A stretch of DNA of 64,000 nucleotides, from contig JAFTNJ010000039.1 of NCBI GenBank assembly GCA_017451915.1, positions 96,463 to 160,462 of the forward strand. The letters are read 5' to 3'. Below, piece by piece: positions 17,992 to 26,014 of this stretch. Every line of letters begins with the position of its first letter. The first letter of the stretch is position 1. The position numbers and the translations under genes were made by a program. A model generated the notes under the pieces. That model did no database searches. It was not told the origin of the DNA and was given only the letters and a program-made list of their open reading frames with translations. Origin of the DNA: Clostridia bacterium (GTDB lineage Bacteria > Bacillota > Clostridia > Oscillospirales > CAG-272).

Positions 17992-20900
17992 TTAATTAAA
18001 ATCGGTGAACACGTAGTTTTCGCTTGCAAAGAAGATATTGTCATTTGCAAGGTCATTCTCGTTACGGAACATATCTCTGAGCCAACGCATTGCAATGGCG
18101 CGGGCGGAGGTTCCCTCGTACCAGGACATATCCTCACCCTTGGGCAGAGGCCAAACGATGATGGTATCGGTATTGAACTTACCGTTGGCATCCAGGCCTA
18201 CGATGTACTTGAAGAACTCGATCTGGCCGTTGCAGCCGTGGTGGGTAACCTGCAGGAAGTCGGACTCCAGCATGGTGCCGCACTGCTTGTTGGCCGCCTT
18301 TTGACCGGGCTCCTCCAGGTCACCGGCGATCAGGAAGGTCTTGCCCGCAAAGGTGATCTTGTATACGGTGGAGGAGTTGTTGAAGGAGGAGATCTTTTCG
18401 GGATAGAAGTCCTCGTGAGTAAAGAGAATATCAATGTTGCAATCGGCAAACTGATAGTTGAAGCCGGTATGAGCGATGAGATTGTTGTTACGCTGCATCA
18501 GGTTGTGCATATTGGGGAACCACTTGCTGTAATAATCGGGGTTACAGGTGGAGCCCGAAACCGTCTGCGCGTAATCGTAGGACGGGAAGTTGTAGAGGTA
18601 GTTCTGGATCTCTACCTTGCCGTTCTGTCCGTACATCTCCTCAAACTTCCACTCTACGCTGATGTGGTCGGAGTGATGGTGGGTAATGATCCACGCCGCA
18701 ATGGTGAGCTTGTTGTTCTCGCCGGGCAGATGGTCATTCGCCTGGAGCCAATCGTACAAGCGCTTTACGCCCGCACCGTTGGTATCGTTTTCGAACCAGT
18801 AGCCGCCGTCCACAATGACGAAGCGTCCGTCGGAGAGACGGAAGACGTAGCACATACCGTTGGTTACCGTCCAGCTGGGATTAGCGTCGTTCACACCGCC
18901 AATGTCCAGCATTGCAAACAGAGGCGTGGTCACGGTCTCGTAGGTCTTGTTCTCGTTCCGAACCTCTACGTACTTTTCGTACTCGGCAATATCGTCCACC
19001 ACCACGCGGATCTTGCGGGCACCCTCGGTGTAGTACACGTAGATCATGTAATCCGCATTGGTGTAGAGGTAGAAGTTGTTATACAAAGGCGTGTTCTGCT
19101 TGTGATTCTCGGAGTCAAAGGCGCTGGTCTTATACTCGGTCGTGCGCTCCTCCTGCAGAACGTAGCCGGCAGCCTCCAGCTTCTGGCGGTAGGCATCCAG
19201 CGTCTTCTTGGTGGTGTTGTTCAGAATGTAGGTGCAGGTGCTGTCAAAGTTGCCGTCGTACAGGGTAGCACCGTCCAGCATGGGAATATCCGCCTGAGAG
19301 GGCTCGGCCGCACCCTTGACCAGATAGATGTCACGAATGTGGAAGCTGATGTTCTTGTTGATCTCCTCCGTATCGTAGGGGACACGGAAGGTGATGCTGT
19401 GGGTTCCCTTGGTGAGGTACTTGCCGTAGTTGGAGAGGTAGGAATCGTGGTTTGCGGCATTGTCACGGAGAGAACCGTCACGCACTACCACGTTGTAGTA
19501 GAATTCGGTCTGCTCGCTGTAGCACTCGTCGTCAAACTGTACCAGGGCGTAACGGGTCTGGGTACCTCCCTCGGAGCCGTTGAGACGGATGCGGAAGCAG
19601 ATCTCATAGTAACCGTCCTCGGCCACCTCAAAGGTCCAGGTGTGGTACGCCTCGTAGCGATCCAGCTCCTCGCCAAAGTACTTGCTGTTGGCATAGCTGC
19701 TGGTATCGATGTAGTAATGGTAAGGAACGTTGGCGTTCTTTTTGTAAGCAATGGCACCGGTGGAGCCCCAGCCGGCCTTACATACGTCGCCGCCGCAGGT
19801 GCAGTTCTTTTGCAGAACGTACTGATCGTTGCTGCCCAGCTGCAGGTAGTTCTGACAGCCCAGGCCCGAAGCAGGATTGTAGGTAACGTTGTATTTGCTC
19901 AAAATTCCCTGCACACCCTCAAACTTTTCGGGCAGGAAGGAGGAGAAATCCTTGACCTCAAAGGTGTAGGTCTCGGGGGTCTTTGCAAAATCCGAAATGC
20001 CCATGGAGGTGGTCGCCTCGGCATCGGCGTTCACCTTGGCAAAGGGCAGGATGCTGATGATGGTATCCTTTACGTAGGCGGCGGTGTAGTTGCCAAAGTC
20101 CTCAAACTCCACCTTGTCGGCGGGAATTCCCTTGATGGTGGTGGTGTAGAAATATTTGCAGCCGTAATCGCCGGGGTTGTAGGTCACGTTGCCGCCCTTG
20201 AGGTTGGCGAGCACGGTGTTGCCGCTCTCGGAGGTGGTGCTGACGTTGACCTTGGTGCCCAGCTCCTTAAGAACCAGGTCGGCGCCAACAAGGGCGTCGT
20301 CGGCTTCATGGTGAACCACACCAAAGACGAAGCGGATATCGTAGGTACCGTCGGCGTTCTTGCGGAACTGCTGGCCCAGGGGCTTGAACACGGTGGTGTC
20401 GCTTTCCAGGATCAGGAAGTTCTCGGCATCGGCTACGCCGTTGTGATATTTGTAGGTGACGTTATTGGTGGTCAGGGTGGCCGAGCCGTTCTCGTTCAGA
20501 CCCAGGGCCACGTTGATCACGTCGTCCTCCTCGCAGTTCTTCTTGCTAAACTCCACGTCCACGTCACAATCGGACAGGGCAATGCTACTGGAGCGGATGG
20601 CACCGAACAGACCGCCGGCGTAAACGGCAACGGCCTGGGTCTCGTTCACCGTCAGGTGACCGCTGACCGTACAGTTGGAGATCTTTGCCTCGGTGCTGCT
20701 GTTGGTATGAATAATACCCACCAGACCGCCAACGTAGAAGTTACCGGTGTGCATGATATTAAAGGTGAGGGCAGCGTTGACGCTGCAGTTTTCGATCACC
20801 AGGGTGTTGCAGCGCTGAATGAAGCCCGCAAGGCCGCCCGAGGTACGGTTGGCCACCAGCGCGCCGGTGTTGTGACAGTCACGCAGGGTCACGGAGCCGA

Positions 20901-21987
20901 GCTGAGAAGCACCGGTGCCGTAAACATAGCCCACGATACCGCCCATCCAGGCACCGCCGTTCTTGGCACCCGTGTAGGAAATAATACCCGAGTTCTTACA
21001 GCCGGTGACGGTAAGACCGCCGTTGGTTCCGTCAAAGTGGGCAAGAATACCTGCCGCCTGGCCGTTGCCGGAGCTCTCAATGATGGTTACGTTGGCGTAG
21101 TTGACGCAGTTTTCGATCACCACGTCGATGGTTCCGCTGTTCAAGGAACCAACGATGCCGGCGACGTTATTGCCCGCGGAGATCTTGCCAAAGTTATTAC
21201 AGCCCTTCACGGTCACGCCAACCACACCGTCCTCGGTACCGCCAAGGATACCGGCAACGTAGCTCTTGGTGGAGCTGATGGTGGCCGACGAATTGCAATT
21301 CTCAATAACGATGGAGCCCTTGCCGCGAACGATACCGATCACGCCACCCACGTAAGTGACGCTCTTGGAACCGCTCTTCTCGCTGATGGTACCGCCGGCT
21401 TCCACGCCGGAAACGGTAACCGTCTTTCCCTTTTCGGTCACAACGCAGCCAATGACCTGCGCCACGCCAACGGTAGCGGCAGACGCATTGATGGTGATGG
21501 AACCCGACTCCACGCGCAGGTTCTTTACCGTGGCACTGCCGCCGATGGAGCCCAGCACCGACTGCTTGCCGGTGGTAGCCGTCAGCTTAAAGCCGCCGAT
21601 CTCGTGGCCCTTGCCGTCGAAGGTGCCCTTGAAGTAGTTATCGGAGGAGGGAATGACCCAATCCTTACCGCCCAGGTTGATGTCCTTCTGCATTTCGATG
21701 GTCTTTCCTTCAAAGTCCACCGCGCCGGAGGATGCGTACACCAGCTCAATAAAGCCCTTGAGATCCGCGCCGTCCGAAAGATAGAAGGTGGAGGCGGAGG
21801 GATTGCTGGTATACCAAGAGGTATCGGTGCTGCCGTTCCACGACGGCTCACCCGCAAATGCTACGTTGGAGTAGTCTTCCTCCAGCTCGTAGCGTCCAAG
21901 CTCGATCTGTCCCTGTTGCATACCGCAGGATGCCAACATGGAGAGCATCATGCCGCACAACAGCAAAATAGAAATTAATTTTTTCAT
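17992..21987 (-). CDS. Giant surface lipoprotein, GLUG-type repeats plus metallo-beta-lactamase domain (copy 3)
   Basis: 1331 residues. Lipobox LASC (Cys21). GLUG-like repeats occupy about residues 95-500 (AAGILAHFDGTNGGLTVTGC, TSGGLAGFIQRCNTLVIENC). A Cys cluster KNCTCGGDVC and the shared beta-sandwich (FGEELDRYEAYHTWTFEVAE) follow, then the MBL domain with DGRFVIVDGG, HHHSDH near residue 1104, IAGDLEE and HHGCNGQIEFFKYIV. The last 30 residues are almost the same as in copy 2 (NENDLANDNIFF). It is transcribed first of the three and has its own promoter and terminator. All metal ligands of the HxHxDH family appear present in all three copies. Confidence 0.85.
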   Translation of the reverse strand: MKKLISILLLCGMMLSMLASCGMQQGQIELGRYELEEDYSNVAFAGEPSWNGSTDTSWYTSNPSASTFYLSDGADLKGFIELVYASSGAVDFEGKTIEMQKDINLGGKDWVIPSSDNYFKGTFDGKGHEIGGFKLTATTGKQSVLGSIGGSATVKNLRVESGSITINASAATVGVAQVIGCVVTEKGKTVTVSGVEAGGTISEKSGSKSVTYVGGVIGIVRGKGSIVIENCNSSATISSTKSYVAGILGGTEDGVVGVTVKGCNNFGKISAGNNVAGIVGSLNSGTIDVVIENCVNYANVTIIESSGNGQAAGILAHFDGTNGGLTVTGCKNSGIISYTGAKNGGAWMGGIVGYVYGTGASQLGSVTLRDCHNTGALVANRTSGGLAGFIQRCNTLVIENCSVNAALTFNIMHTGNFYVGGLVGIIHTNSSTEAKISNCTVSGHLTVNETQAVAVYAGGLFGAIRSSSIALSDCDVDVEFSKKNCEEDDVINVALGLNENGSATLTTNNVTYKYHNGVADAENFLILESDTTVFKPLGQQFRKNADGTYDIRFVFGVVHHEADDALVGADLVLKELGTKVNVSTTSESGNTVLANLKGGNVTYNPGDYGCKYFYTTTIKGIPADKVEFEDFGNYTAAYVKDTIISILPFAKVNADAEATTSMGISDFAKTPETYTFEVKDFSSFLPEKFEGVQGILSKYNVTYNPASGLGCQNYLQLGSNDQYVLQKNCTCGGDVCKAGWGSTGAIAYKKNANVPYHYYIDTSSYANSKYFGEELDRYEAYHTWTFEVAEDGYYEICFRIRLNGSEGGTQTRYALVQFDDECYSEQTEFYYNVVVRDGSLRDNAANHDSYLSNYGKYLTKGTHSITFRVPYDTEEINKNISFHIRDIYLVKGAAEPSQADIPMLDGATLYDGNFDSTCTYILNNTTKKTLDAYRQKLEAAGYVLQEERTTEYKTSAFDSENHKQNTPLYNNFYLYTNADYMIYVYYTEGARKIRVVVDDIAEYEKYVEVRNENKTYETVTTPLFAMLDIGGVNDANPSWTVTNGMCYVFRLSDGRFVIVDGGYWFENDTNGAGVKRLYDWLQANDHLPGENNKLTIAAWIITHHHSDHISVEWKFEEMYGQNGKVEIQNYLYNFPSYDYAQTVSGSTCNPDYYSKWFPNMHNLMQRNNNLIAHTGFNYQFADCNIDILFTHEDFYPEKISSFNNSSTVYKITFAGKTFLIAGDLEEPGQKAANKQCGTMLESDFLQVTHHGCNGQIEFFKYIVGLDANGKFNTDTIIVWPLPKGEDMSWYEGTSARAIAMRWLRDMFRNENDLANDNIFFASENYVFTDFN

Positions 21988-22023
21988 CTCTTGAAATCCT
22001 TTCTGAAAAATTTCTACTCATTG

Positions 22024-22052
22024 ATTATAACAGAACAAGAAAAAGTTGTCAA
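22024..22052 (-). promoter_or_regulatory. Promoter of giant lipoprotein copy 3
   Basis: On the minus strand TTGACA (22052-22047) and TATAAT (22029-22024) have a 17-bp spacer. It closely resembles the copy 2 promoter. Confidence 0.88.
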
Positions 22053-22077
22053 GAGAATCAAAAAAAGAATCAAAGCG

Positions 22078-22125
22078 CGATTCGTCTTTTTGGCATCTTA
22101 ACCAAAAACCGATTCGTCTTTTTGG
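22078..22125 (-). promoter_or_regulatory. Tandem 16-bp direct repeat upstream of the copy 3 promoter
   Basis: CGATTCGTCTTTTTGG occurs at 22078-22093 and again at 22110-22125, offset 32 bp (about three helical turns). The nearer copy ends 41 bp beyond the -35 box. The related sites before copy 2 keep the TTTTTGG core at the same places. Confidence 0.5.
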
Positions 22126-22168
22126 TAAAAAAAGAAAGAGAGAAGCCGCCCCAAAAAGGCGGCTTCTC
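22126..22168 (-). terminator. Rho-independent terminator after the DUF3592-like gene
   Basis: A perfect 11-bp stem (22140-22150 with 22158-22168), 7-nt loop, is followed on the minus strand by a T-rich tract (22139-22126, TCTTTCTTTTTTT). Confidence 0.88.
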
Positions 22169-22183
22169 GTAAAGAAAAAGCGG

Positions 22184-22618
22184 TTATCCGTGATCCGCGG
22201 AACGCGCCTGCAAAGAGGGGCGTTTGGGAACCGACAGGATGGCTCCAAGAATGGCAAACAGCGTTCCGGCAAGGATCACCAAAAGCAAAAGCCCTTGGCT
22301 CCCCTGTTCATATACCGTTTGCAGGTCATTCGCAAAATAGTAAAGGTCAACGGAGTCCCCGACCTGAAAGCCCGTGCGATAGGTATTCAGCCTTGCCGTA
22401 ATTTCCTCCCCGTTGGCATCAAAAGCCACGTAGACCGTATGCTCGGTGGGGAATTCGGGATCTCCCGTTTCGCGCTCCTCGATCCGGAGGATGCGCCCGG
22501 TGGTATGGATCCGTTCCGCGGCCGCCTGAAAGCTCCTGCCGTACGCGACGGCTCCAAGGAGAACGAACAACAGCCCTACCGCAAGAAACACAACTCCAAC
22601 AATTCTTTTTGCCTTCAC
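22184..22618 (-). CDS. DUF3592-like membrane protein
   Basis: 144 residues: a membrane helix at about 7-27, an extracytoplasmic domain of about 80 residues (TTGRILRIEERETGDPEFPT, then YVAFDANGEEITARLNTYRT and FQVGDSVDLYYFANDLQTVY), and a second helix at about 108-128. This helix-domain-helix layout with a 'V.Y..dG........GD.v.vyYdp' pattern is that of DUF3592 proteins, whose function is unknown. Translation starts at GTG 22618 after GGGAGGAACAGAC. It sits 55 bp after the collagen-like lipoprotein gene and may share its promoter. Confidence 0.7.
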   Translation of the reverse strand: MKAKRIVGVVFLAVGLLFVLLGAVAYGRSFQAAAERIHTTGRILRIEERETGDPEFPTEHTVYVAFDANGEEITARLNTYRTGFQVGDSVDLYYFANDLQTVYEQGSQGLLLLVILAGTLFAILGAILSVPKRPSLQARSADHG

Positions 22619-22673
22619 GTCTGTTCCTCCCGGTTGCAGTAAAATATTCCGTTCTGCGCGCGCAAAAAGGGAC

Positions 22674-23291
22674 TTATTGAATGGGGAGCAGAGGAGAATA
22701 CCCGGTTTCGGTATCCTCGGTCACCTCAAAGGAGGTGGACTCCACGGTACCCGTGGACCCGTCGGTATAGGTGATGATCCAGCTCTCGCCGCTCTTGGTG
22801 ATGGTCTGAATACCGCGACCGTCGTCACCGGTCACCTTGCCAAGATCCAGCACCTCACCGCTGCTCAGGGTAACGATCAGATGCGCTTCCTTGATCTCAA
22901 TGCCAACGATGCCAACACCGGCCGCACCGGGATCGCCCTGCGCGCCCTTGTCGCCTTTGTCGCCTTTGTCACCCTTGTCGCCCTTCTCTCCTTGATCTCC
23001 CTTTTCCCCCTTTGCGCCGTCCGCTCCGGTAACCTTGCCGAGATTTTCGGTGGTTCCGTTGGTGTAGGTGAGAATCAGATCGCCGTTGTCATCCACCTCT
23101 GCCTTGGAGATCCCGACCGCGTCCTGTCCCTTGACCGAACCGATGACCTGGAGATTTCCGTCGCCGTAATCGGCTACCAGATTTCCTTCGGCATCCAAAG
23201 AGAAGGTGGGCAGCGTTGCCTCACCGCAGGAGGTCAGCACGCTCAACGTCAGCGCGCACAGTATCACAATGGCAAATACTTTGGTCTTCAT
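22674..23291 (-). CDS. Lipoprotein with short collagen-like Gly-x-y repeat
   Basis: 205 residues. Lipobox LTSC (Cys22). Residues 89-127 are about thirteen Gly-x-y triplets rich in GEKGDKGDK, of the phage/clostridial collagen-like type. On both sides are copies of a short beta unit ending in DLILTYTNGTTENLGKVTG or LIVTLSSGEVLDLGKVTG. Collagen-like segments form trimers and project surface domains. The start at 23291 is fixed by the promoter: the longer reading frame would begin inside or before the -10 box. AAGGAG lies upstream of the ATG. Ligand unknown. Confidence 0.82.
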   Translation of the reverse strand: MKTKVFAIVILCALTLSVLTSCGEATLPTFSLDAEGNLVADYGDGNLQVIGSVKGQDAVGISKAEVDDNGDLILTYTNGTTENLGKVTGADGAKGEKGDQGEKGDKGDKGDKGDKGAQGDPGAAGVGIVGIEIKEAHLIVTLSSGEVLDLGKVTGDDGRGIQTITKSGESWIITYTDGSTGTVESTSFEVTEDTETGYSPLLPIQ

Positions 23292-23319
23292 AATCCAATC
23301 GCTCCTTGTCTTTTTTTTC

Positions 23320-23348
23320 ATTATAACAAACCTTTTCGGGTTTGTCAA
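23320..23348 (-). promoter_or_regulatory. Promoter with internal operator-like palindrome, collagen-like lipoprotein
   Basis: On the minus strand TTGACA (23348-23343) and TATAAT (23325-23320) have a 17-bp spacer. The spacer holds an inverted repeat, ACAAACC (23326-23332) and GGTTTGT (23339-23345), placed where a repressor would block polymerase. Confidence 0.75.
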
Positions 23349-23392
23349 CAGAATTTTCAGCACGTACCAAGAAAAAACGGTTGCCTTCTCTC

Positions 23393-24223
23393 TCAAAACT
23401 CGTGGATCTCCACGGGGGCACCGTCGTAGATCTTGCGGAACCGGGTGGGGGAAATGCCGTAAAACCGCTTGAAGGCCGCGCTGAATTTTCCCACACTCTC
23501 AAAGGAAAGGGTGGCGGCGATCTGCGAAATATTCAAGGAGGAATTCAGCAGCAAATGCCGCGCCTCCTTGAGCCGCAAAGAGAGATAATAGGCATACGGG
23601 GTGGATTTTGTGTAGCTCTTGAACAGATGGCTGAAATGAGAATTGCTGTAACCGATGGCGTGGGCAATGGTACTGACGTCCACGTTTTCGTTGATGTGGT
23701 CCCGCATATAGCAGATGGCACGGAACAAAGCTTGCTGGTGGGAGGAGGGGCACTTGACCCGATAGATTCCTTCCTCGCCCGAGTGCTCGGAAAGATAAAA
23801 CAGGGCCTGCAGCAGTAACAAATGGGAGTGGATCCGCGGCAGATCCTCCTTGGATTGGCGGGAGCTGCGCATAAACGCGCTCCAAAGGGATTGAAAGCCC
23901 TCGTCAACGCGGAAGGCCGTGGGGATCTTTTCCATCATTCGTACCAGGTGTCCGCCGGGGTCGTCCGTCACCTCAAAGCGGACGAAGTCCCGATTGAACT
24001 CCCTCTTTTTGGGGCTGTTGGAATAGCGAAGATCCCCCGGCTTGGCAAAGACCACACGCCCCTCAAAGCAATCGATCTCCTCCCCGTTGATCACCGCCAT
24101 GCCGTCGGACTCGTGAAGGATCTCGATCTCATAGTACAAAACAAAGCGCAAGGGCGTACGATCCAGGGAAAACTTTGGGCGCCAGACCCCCTGCTCCACA
24201 ATATTGATCTCGGGCAATTGCAT
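23393..24223 (-). CDS. AraC family transcriptional regulator, divergent from GH16 genes
   Basis: 276 residues: an N-terminal cupin-like sensor domain (about 1-150) and a C-terminal AraC double helix-turn-helix (about 175-270; VDVSTIAHAIGYSNSHFSHL, and FESVGKFSAAFKRFYGISPT). It likely senses a sugar and activates transcription. It is divergent from the first GH16 gene, and the 184-bp gap contains an 11-bp direct repeat at 21-bp spacing, as expected for this family. Start 24223 is chosen for the AAAGGA nine bases upstream; the next start upstream has no binding site. The inducer is unknown. Confidence 0.88.
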   Translation of the reverse strand: MQLPEINIVEQGVWRPKFSLDRTPLRFVLYYEIEILHESDGMAVINGEEIDCFEGRVVFAKPGDLRYSNSPKKREFNRDFVRFEVTDDPGGHLVRMMEKIPTAFRVDEGFQSLWSAFMRSSRQSKEDLPRIHSHLLLLQALFYLSEHSGEEGIYRVKCPSSHQQALFRAICYMRDHINENVDVSTIAHAIGYSNSHFSHLFKSYTKSTPYAYYLSLRLKEARHLLLNSSLNISQIAATLSFESVGKFSAAFKRFYGISPTRFRKIYDGAPVEIHEF

Positions 24224-24290
24224 CGTTTTTTTCCTTTCTTCCTCCAAAAATGCAAAAATCACAGTTTATCATAAAAAATCAGGGCAAATA

Positions 24291-24322
24291 TCGCAGAAAA
24301 AGGACTTGCTTTCGCAGAAAAA
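24291..24322 (+). promoter_or_regulatory. Candidate AraC-type operator (direct repeat, 21-bp period)
   Basis: TCGCAGAAAAA occurs at 24291-24301 and 24312-24322, exactly 21 bp apart, two helical turns. The second copy starts in the last base after the -35 box of the GH16 promoter. AraC-type proteins typically bind such direct repeats next to or overlapping the -35 region to activate transcription. Confidence 0.55.
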
Positions 24323-24334
24323 ACATGGTATCAT
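24306..24334 (+). promoter_or_regulatory. Promoter of the GH16 gene
   Basis: TTGCTT (24306-24311) and TATCAT (24329-24334) with a 17-bp spacer. Both boxes are below consensus, which fits an activator-dependent promoter. Confidence 0.55.
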
Positions 24335-24407
24335 AAGAATAGCAAAGTAAGTATAACACAAAACCGAAGGTCTGTCAACCGATCCCATCAAATTAAGGAG
24401 GCTATTT

Positions 24408-25319
24408 ATGGCGTTTGTAGACACTGAATTGAAGGACGTGGGCATGGTAAAAGCCCACACCGTAAGCGAAAAAGCGGCCAGCTATCTCCCCGCGGACAAG
24501 CAATGGAAGCTGGTTTGGAACGACGAATTTGACGGCGACGCTCTGGACGAGAGCAAATGGAACTACCGCCTCAACTTCTGGGGCTACAAGTCCCCCACCT
24601 ACACCGACGAGGGCGTGGAGGTCAGCAACGATACTCTGAAAATTCATCTGGTACGCAAGGGCGACGATTTCTACTCCGCCCATCTGCAAACCGGCTCCCT
24701 CACCTTTGACAATCCCGCCGAGCCCGACAACAAGAACAAGTTCTGGCCCTTTGGCGAGATCAAGCCCCCCAAGTTCTTACATAAGTACGGATACTACGAG
24801 ATCCGTTGCCGCCTTCCCAAGCACGATGGCTGGCACGCCGCCTTTTGGCTCCAGGCTCCCGGCATCGGCTCCCATCCCGACCCCTCGGTCTGCGGCGTGG
24901 AATGCGACATTCTGGAAAACTACCGCCAAGTTAAGGACGGCAAGATCATCTGCGGCTGTGGATGGGGCGGCTACGGCATGAACCGCCATTGGTTCGGCCA
25001 TTACGCCTTTGATTTTGAGGAAACCGAGGATGGCTGGCACTACTACGGTGTGGACTGGTCTCCCGAGGGCTACGTCTTTTACGCCGACGGCAAAATGGTT
25101 GGCAAGCAGATGGCTCCCGAGTGCGCCGTTTCCAACGTGGAGCAGTTCGTTCTGGTCTCCACCGAGTGCCACGGCTATCACCGGGAATTCACCCGCAAGG
25201 GCGGCGAGGGCGAAACCAAAAAAGAAATGGGCAACTGGGGCAGACCCGTTCCCGAGCTCTTTAGCGCCTTCCCCGATTGCTTTGAGGTCGACTTCGTCCG
25301 CGTGTATGATGAAGTGTGA
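24408..25319 (+). CDS. Glycoside hydrolase family 16 protein without signal peptide
   Basis: 303 residues. Residues 33-303 form a GH16 beta-jelly-roll: WNDEFDGDALDESKW (37-51), YYEIRCRLP, WHAAFWLQAPG (142-152) and the catalytic signature GVECDILE with Glu165 (nucleophile), Asp167 and Glu170 (acid/base). GH16 enzymes cut beta-1,3/1,4-glucans or beta-galactans such as agar, porphyran and carrageenan. The first 32 residues are not a signal peptide, so the protein seems cytoplasmic, which is unusual. AAGGAGG stands eight bases before the ATG. It is the first gene of the AraC-linked region. Confidence 0.85.
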   Translation: MAFVDTELKDVGMVKAHTVSEKAASYLPADKQWKLVWNDEFDGDALDESKWNYRLNFWGYKSPTYTDEGVEVSNDTLKIHLVRKGDDFYSAHLQTGSLTFDNPAEPDNKNKFWPFGEIKPPKFLHKYGYYEIRCRLPKHDGWHAAFWLQAPGIGSHPDPSVCGVECDILENYRQVKDGKIICGCGWGGYGMNRHWFGHYAFDFEETEDGWHYYGVDWSPEGYVFYADGKMVGKQMAPECAVSNVEQFVLVSTECHGYHREFTRKGGEGETKKEMGNWGRPVPELFSAFPDCFEVDFVRVYDEV

Positions 25320-25364
25320 GGTGTTTGGCAAATCGGGAAAGCAAGTGCTTCGATCTTCCCTTTT

Positions 25365-25430
25365 CGTGTCATCTCAGAGCAGGCTCGCAAGCTCGCCCGA
25401 ACCCGACCATAGGGAAGATCTTGTAACGAT
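25365..25430 (+). repeat. Degenerate copy of the CGTGTCATCCTGAG element
   Basis: It starts CGTGTCATCTCAGAGC, and its 25398-25430 part (CGAACCCGACCATAGGG, then ATCTTGTAACGAT) repeats the core of the full copy directly after it. The hairpins are shortened. Confidence 0.7.
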
Positions 25431-25433
25431 AAA

Positions 25434-25706
25434 CGTGTCATCCTGAGCGGAGAAAAATATCCGGTGGATGTTTTTCGCAGTCGAACCCGACCATAGGGAG
25501 GGCAACGCCGCAGGCGTTGGGATCTTGTAACGAGTTTTGCAATCTTTCATGTGCAATGAAAGTTACTTTTTCTACAAAAGTCAGCAGAACTCCTTCGTGG
25601 ATCCCTTCGTCGCTCCCGCTCCTCGGTTTGCTCCGCTCACCATTGCGTTGCAATGCTTTCGCCTGCGCAAACTTCGACTCCGCTTCGCTCCACTCAGGAT
25701 GACACG
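25434..25706 (+). repeat. Dispersed palindromic element with terminal inverted repeats (copy 1)
   Basis: It is bounded by CGTGTCATCCTGAG (25434-25447) and its exact reverse complement (25693-25706). Inside are hairpin 1 (25452-25462 with 25466-25476), a core CGAACCCGACC, hairpin 2 (25503-25509 with 25513-25519) and GGGATCTTGTAACGA. The copy at the right window edge has the same order in the opposite orientation. No transposase is encoded, so it is MITE-like or an extragenic palindrome. Confidence 0.75.
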
Positions 25707-25753
25707 CAAAATTATCCATTTGTATAAATTCCACAGTAAAACAACTCTAGTGC

Positions 25754-25783
25754 GCGGTCAGGGCCTCGGTGGTCCCTGACCGC
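25754..25783. repeat. Isolated strong hairpin
   Basis: GCGGTCAGGG (25754-25763) pairs perfectly with 25774-25783 around a 10-nt loop. No T tract follows on either strand, so it is not a clear terminator. Confidence 0.5.
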
Positions 25784-25879
25784 TATCGGGAGCTTCATTA
25801 TGTCAGCAAGGAAACTGACAAGTCCGCAGTGAAAACTTTGGAGCGATCCACAATCGTTCCCAATCGCACAAACTCCAAT

Positions 25880-25977
25880 AAAACTTTTCTTGAAAAGTTT
25901 TCGTCCACCTTTTTCAAAAAGGTTGCGGGGTCCAGGGGCAGAGCCCCGGTCATCCTCCGCAGAGGGCGAAATCCCCA
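25880..25977 (+). repeat. Three-hairpin intergenic element (copy A)
   Basis: A leading hairpin AAAACTTTTC/GAAAAGTTTT (25880-25901) is followed by hairpin 1 (ACCTTTTTCAAAAAGGT, 25907-25923), hairpin 2 (GGGGC-AGA-GCCCC, 25935-25947), hairpin 3 (CCTC-CGCA-GAGG, 25954-25965) and GCGAAATCCCCA (25966-25977). Copy B near 54 kb has the same order with different stem bases. Confidence 0.65.
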
Positions 25978-26014
25978 TTGTCAATTAAAACATCAATAGA
26001 AAGGATAAAAATCA

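Larger units (their letters stand above)
25320..26014. other. 695-bp intergenic region made of dispersed repeat elements
   Basis: No gene is supported here. It contains a degenerate copy and a full copy of the CGTGTCATCCTGAG element, a strong hairpin (25754-25763 with 25774-25783), and one copy of the three-hairpin element. Open frames inside it follow the repeats and lack ribosome binding sites. Confidence 0.75.

Noticed and set aside
25517-25779. Open frames of 60-98 codons in the 25.3-26.0 kb gap.
   Set aside because: They coincide with hairpin repeats, have no ribosome binding sites, and are low-complexity.
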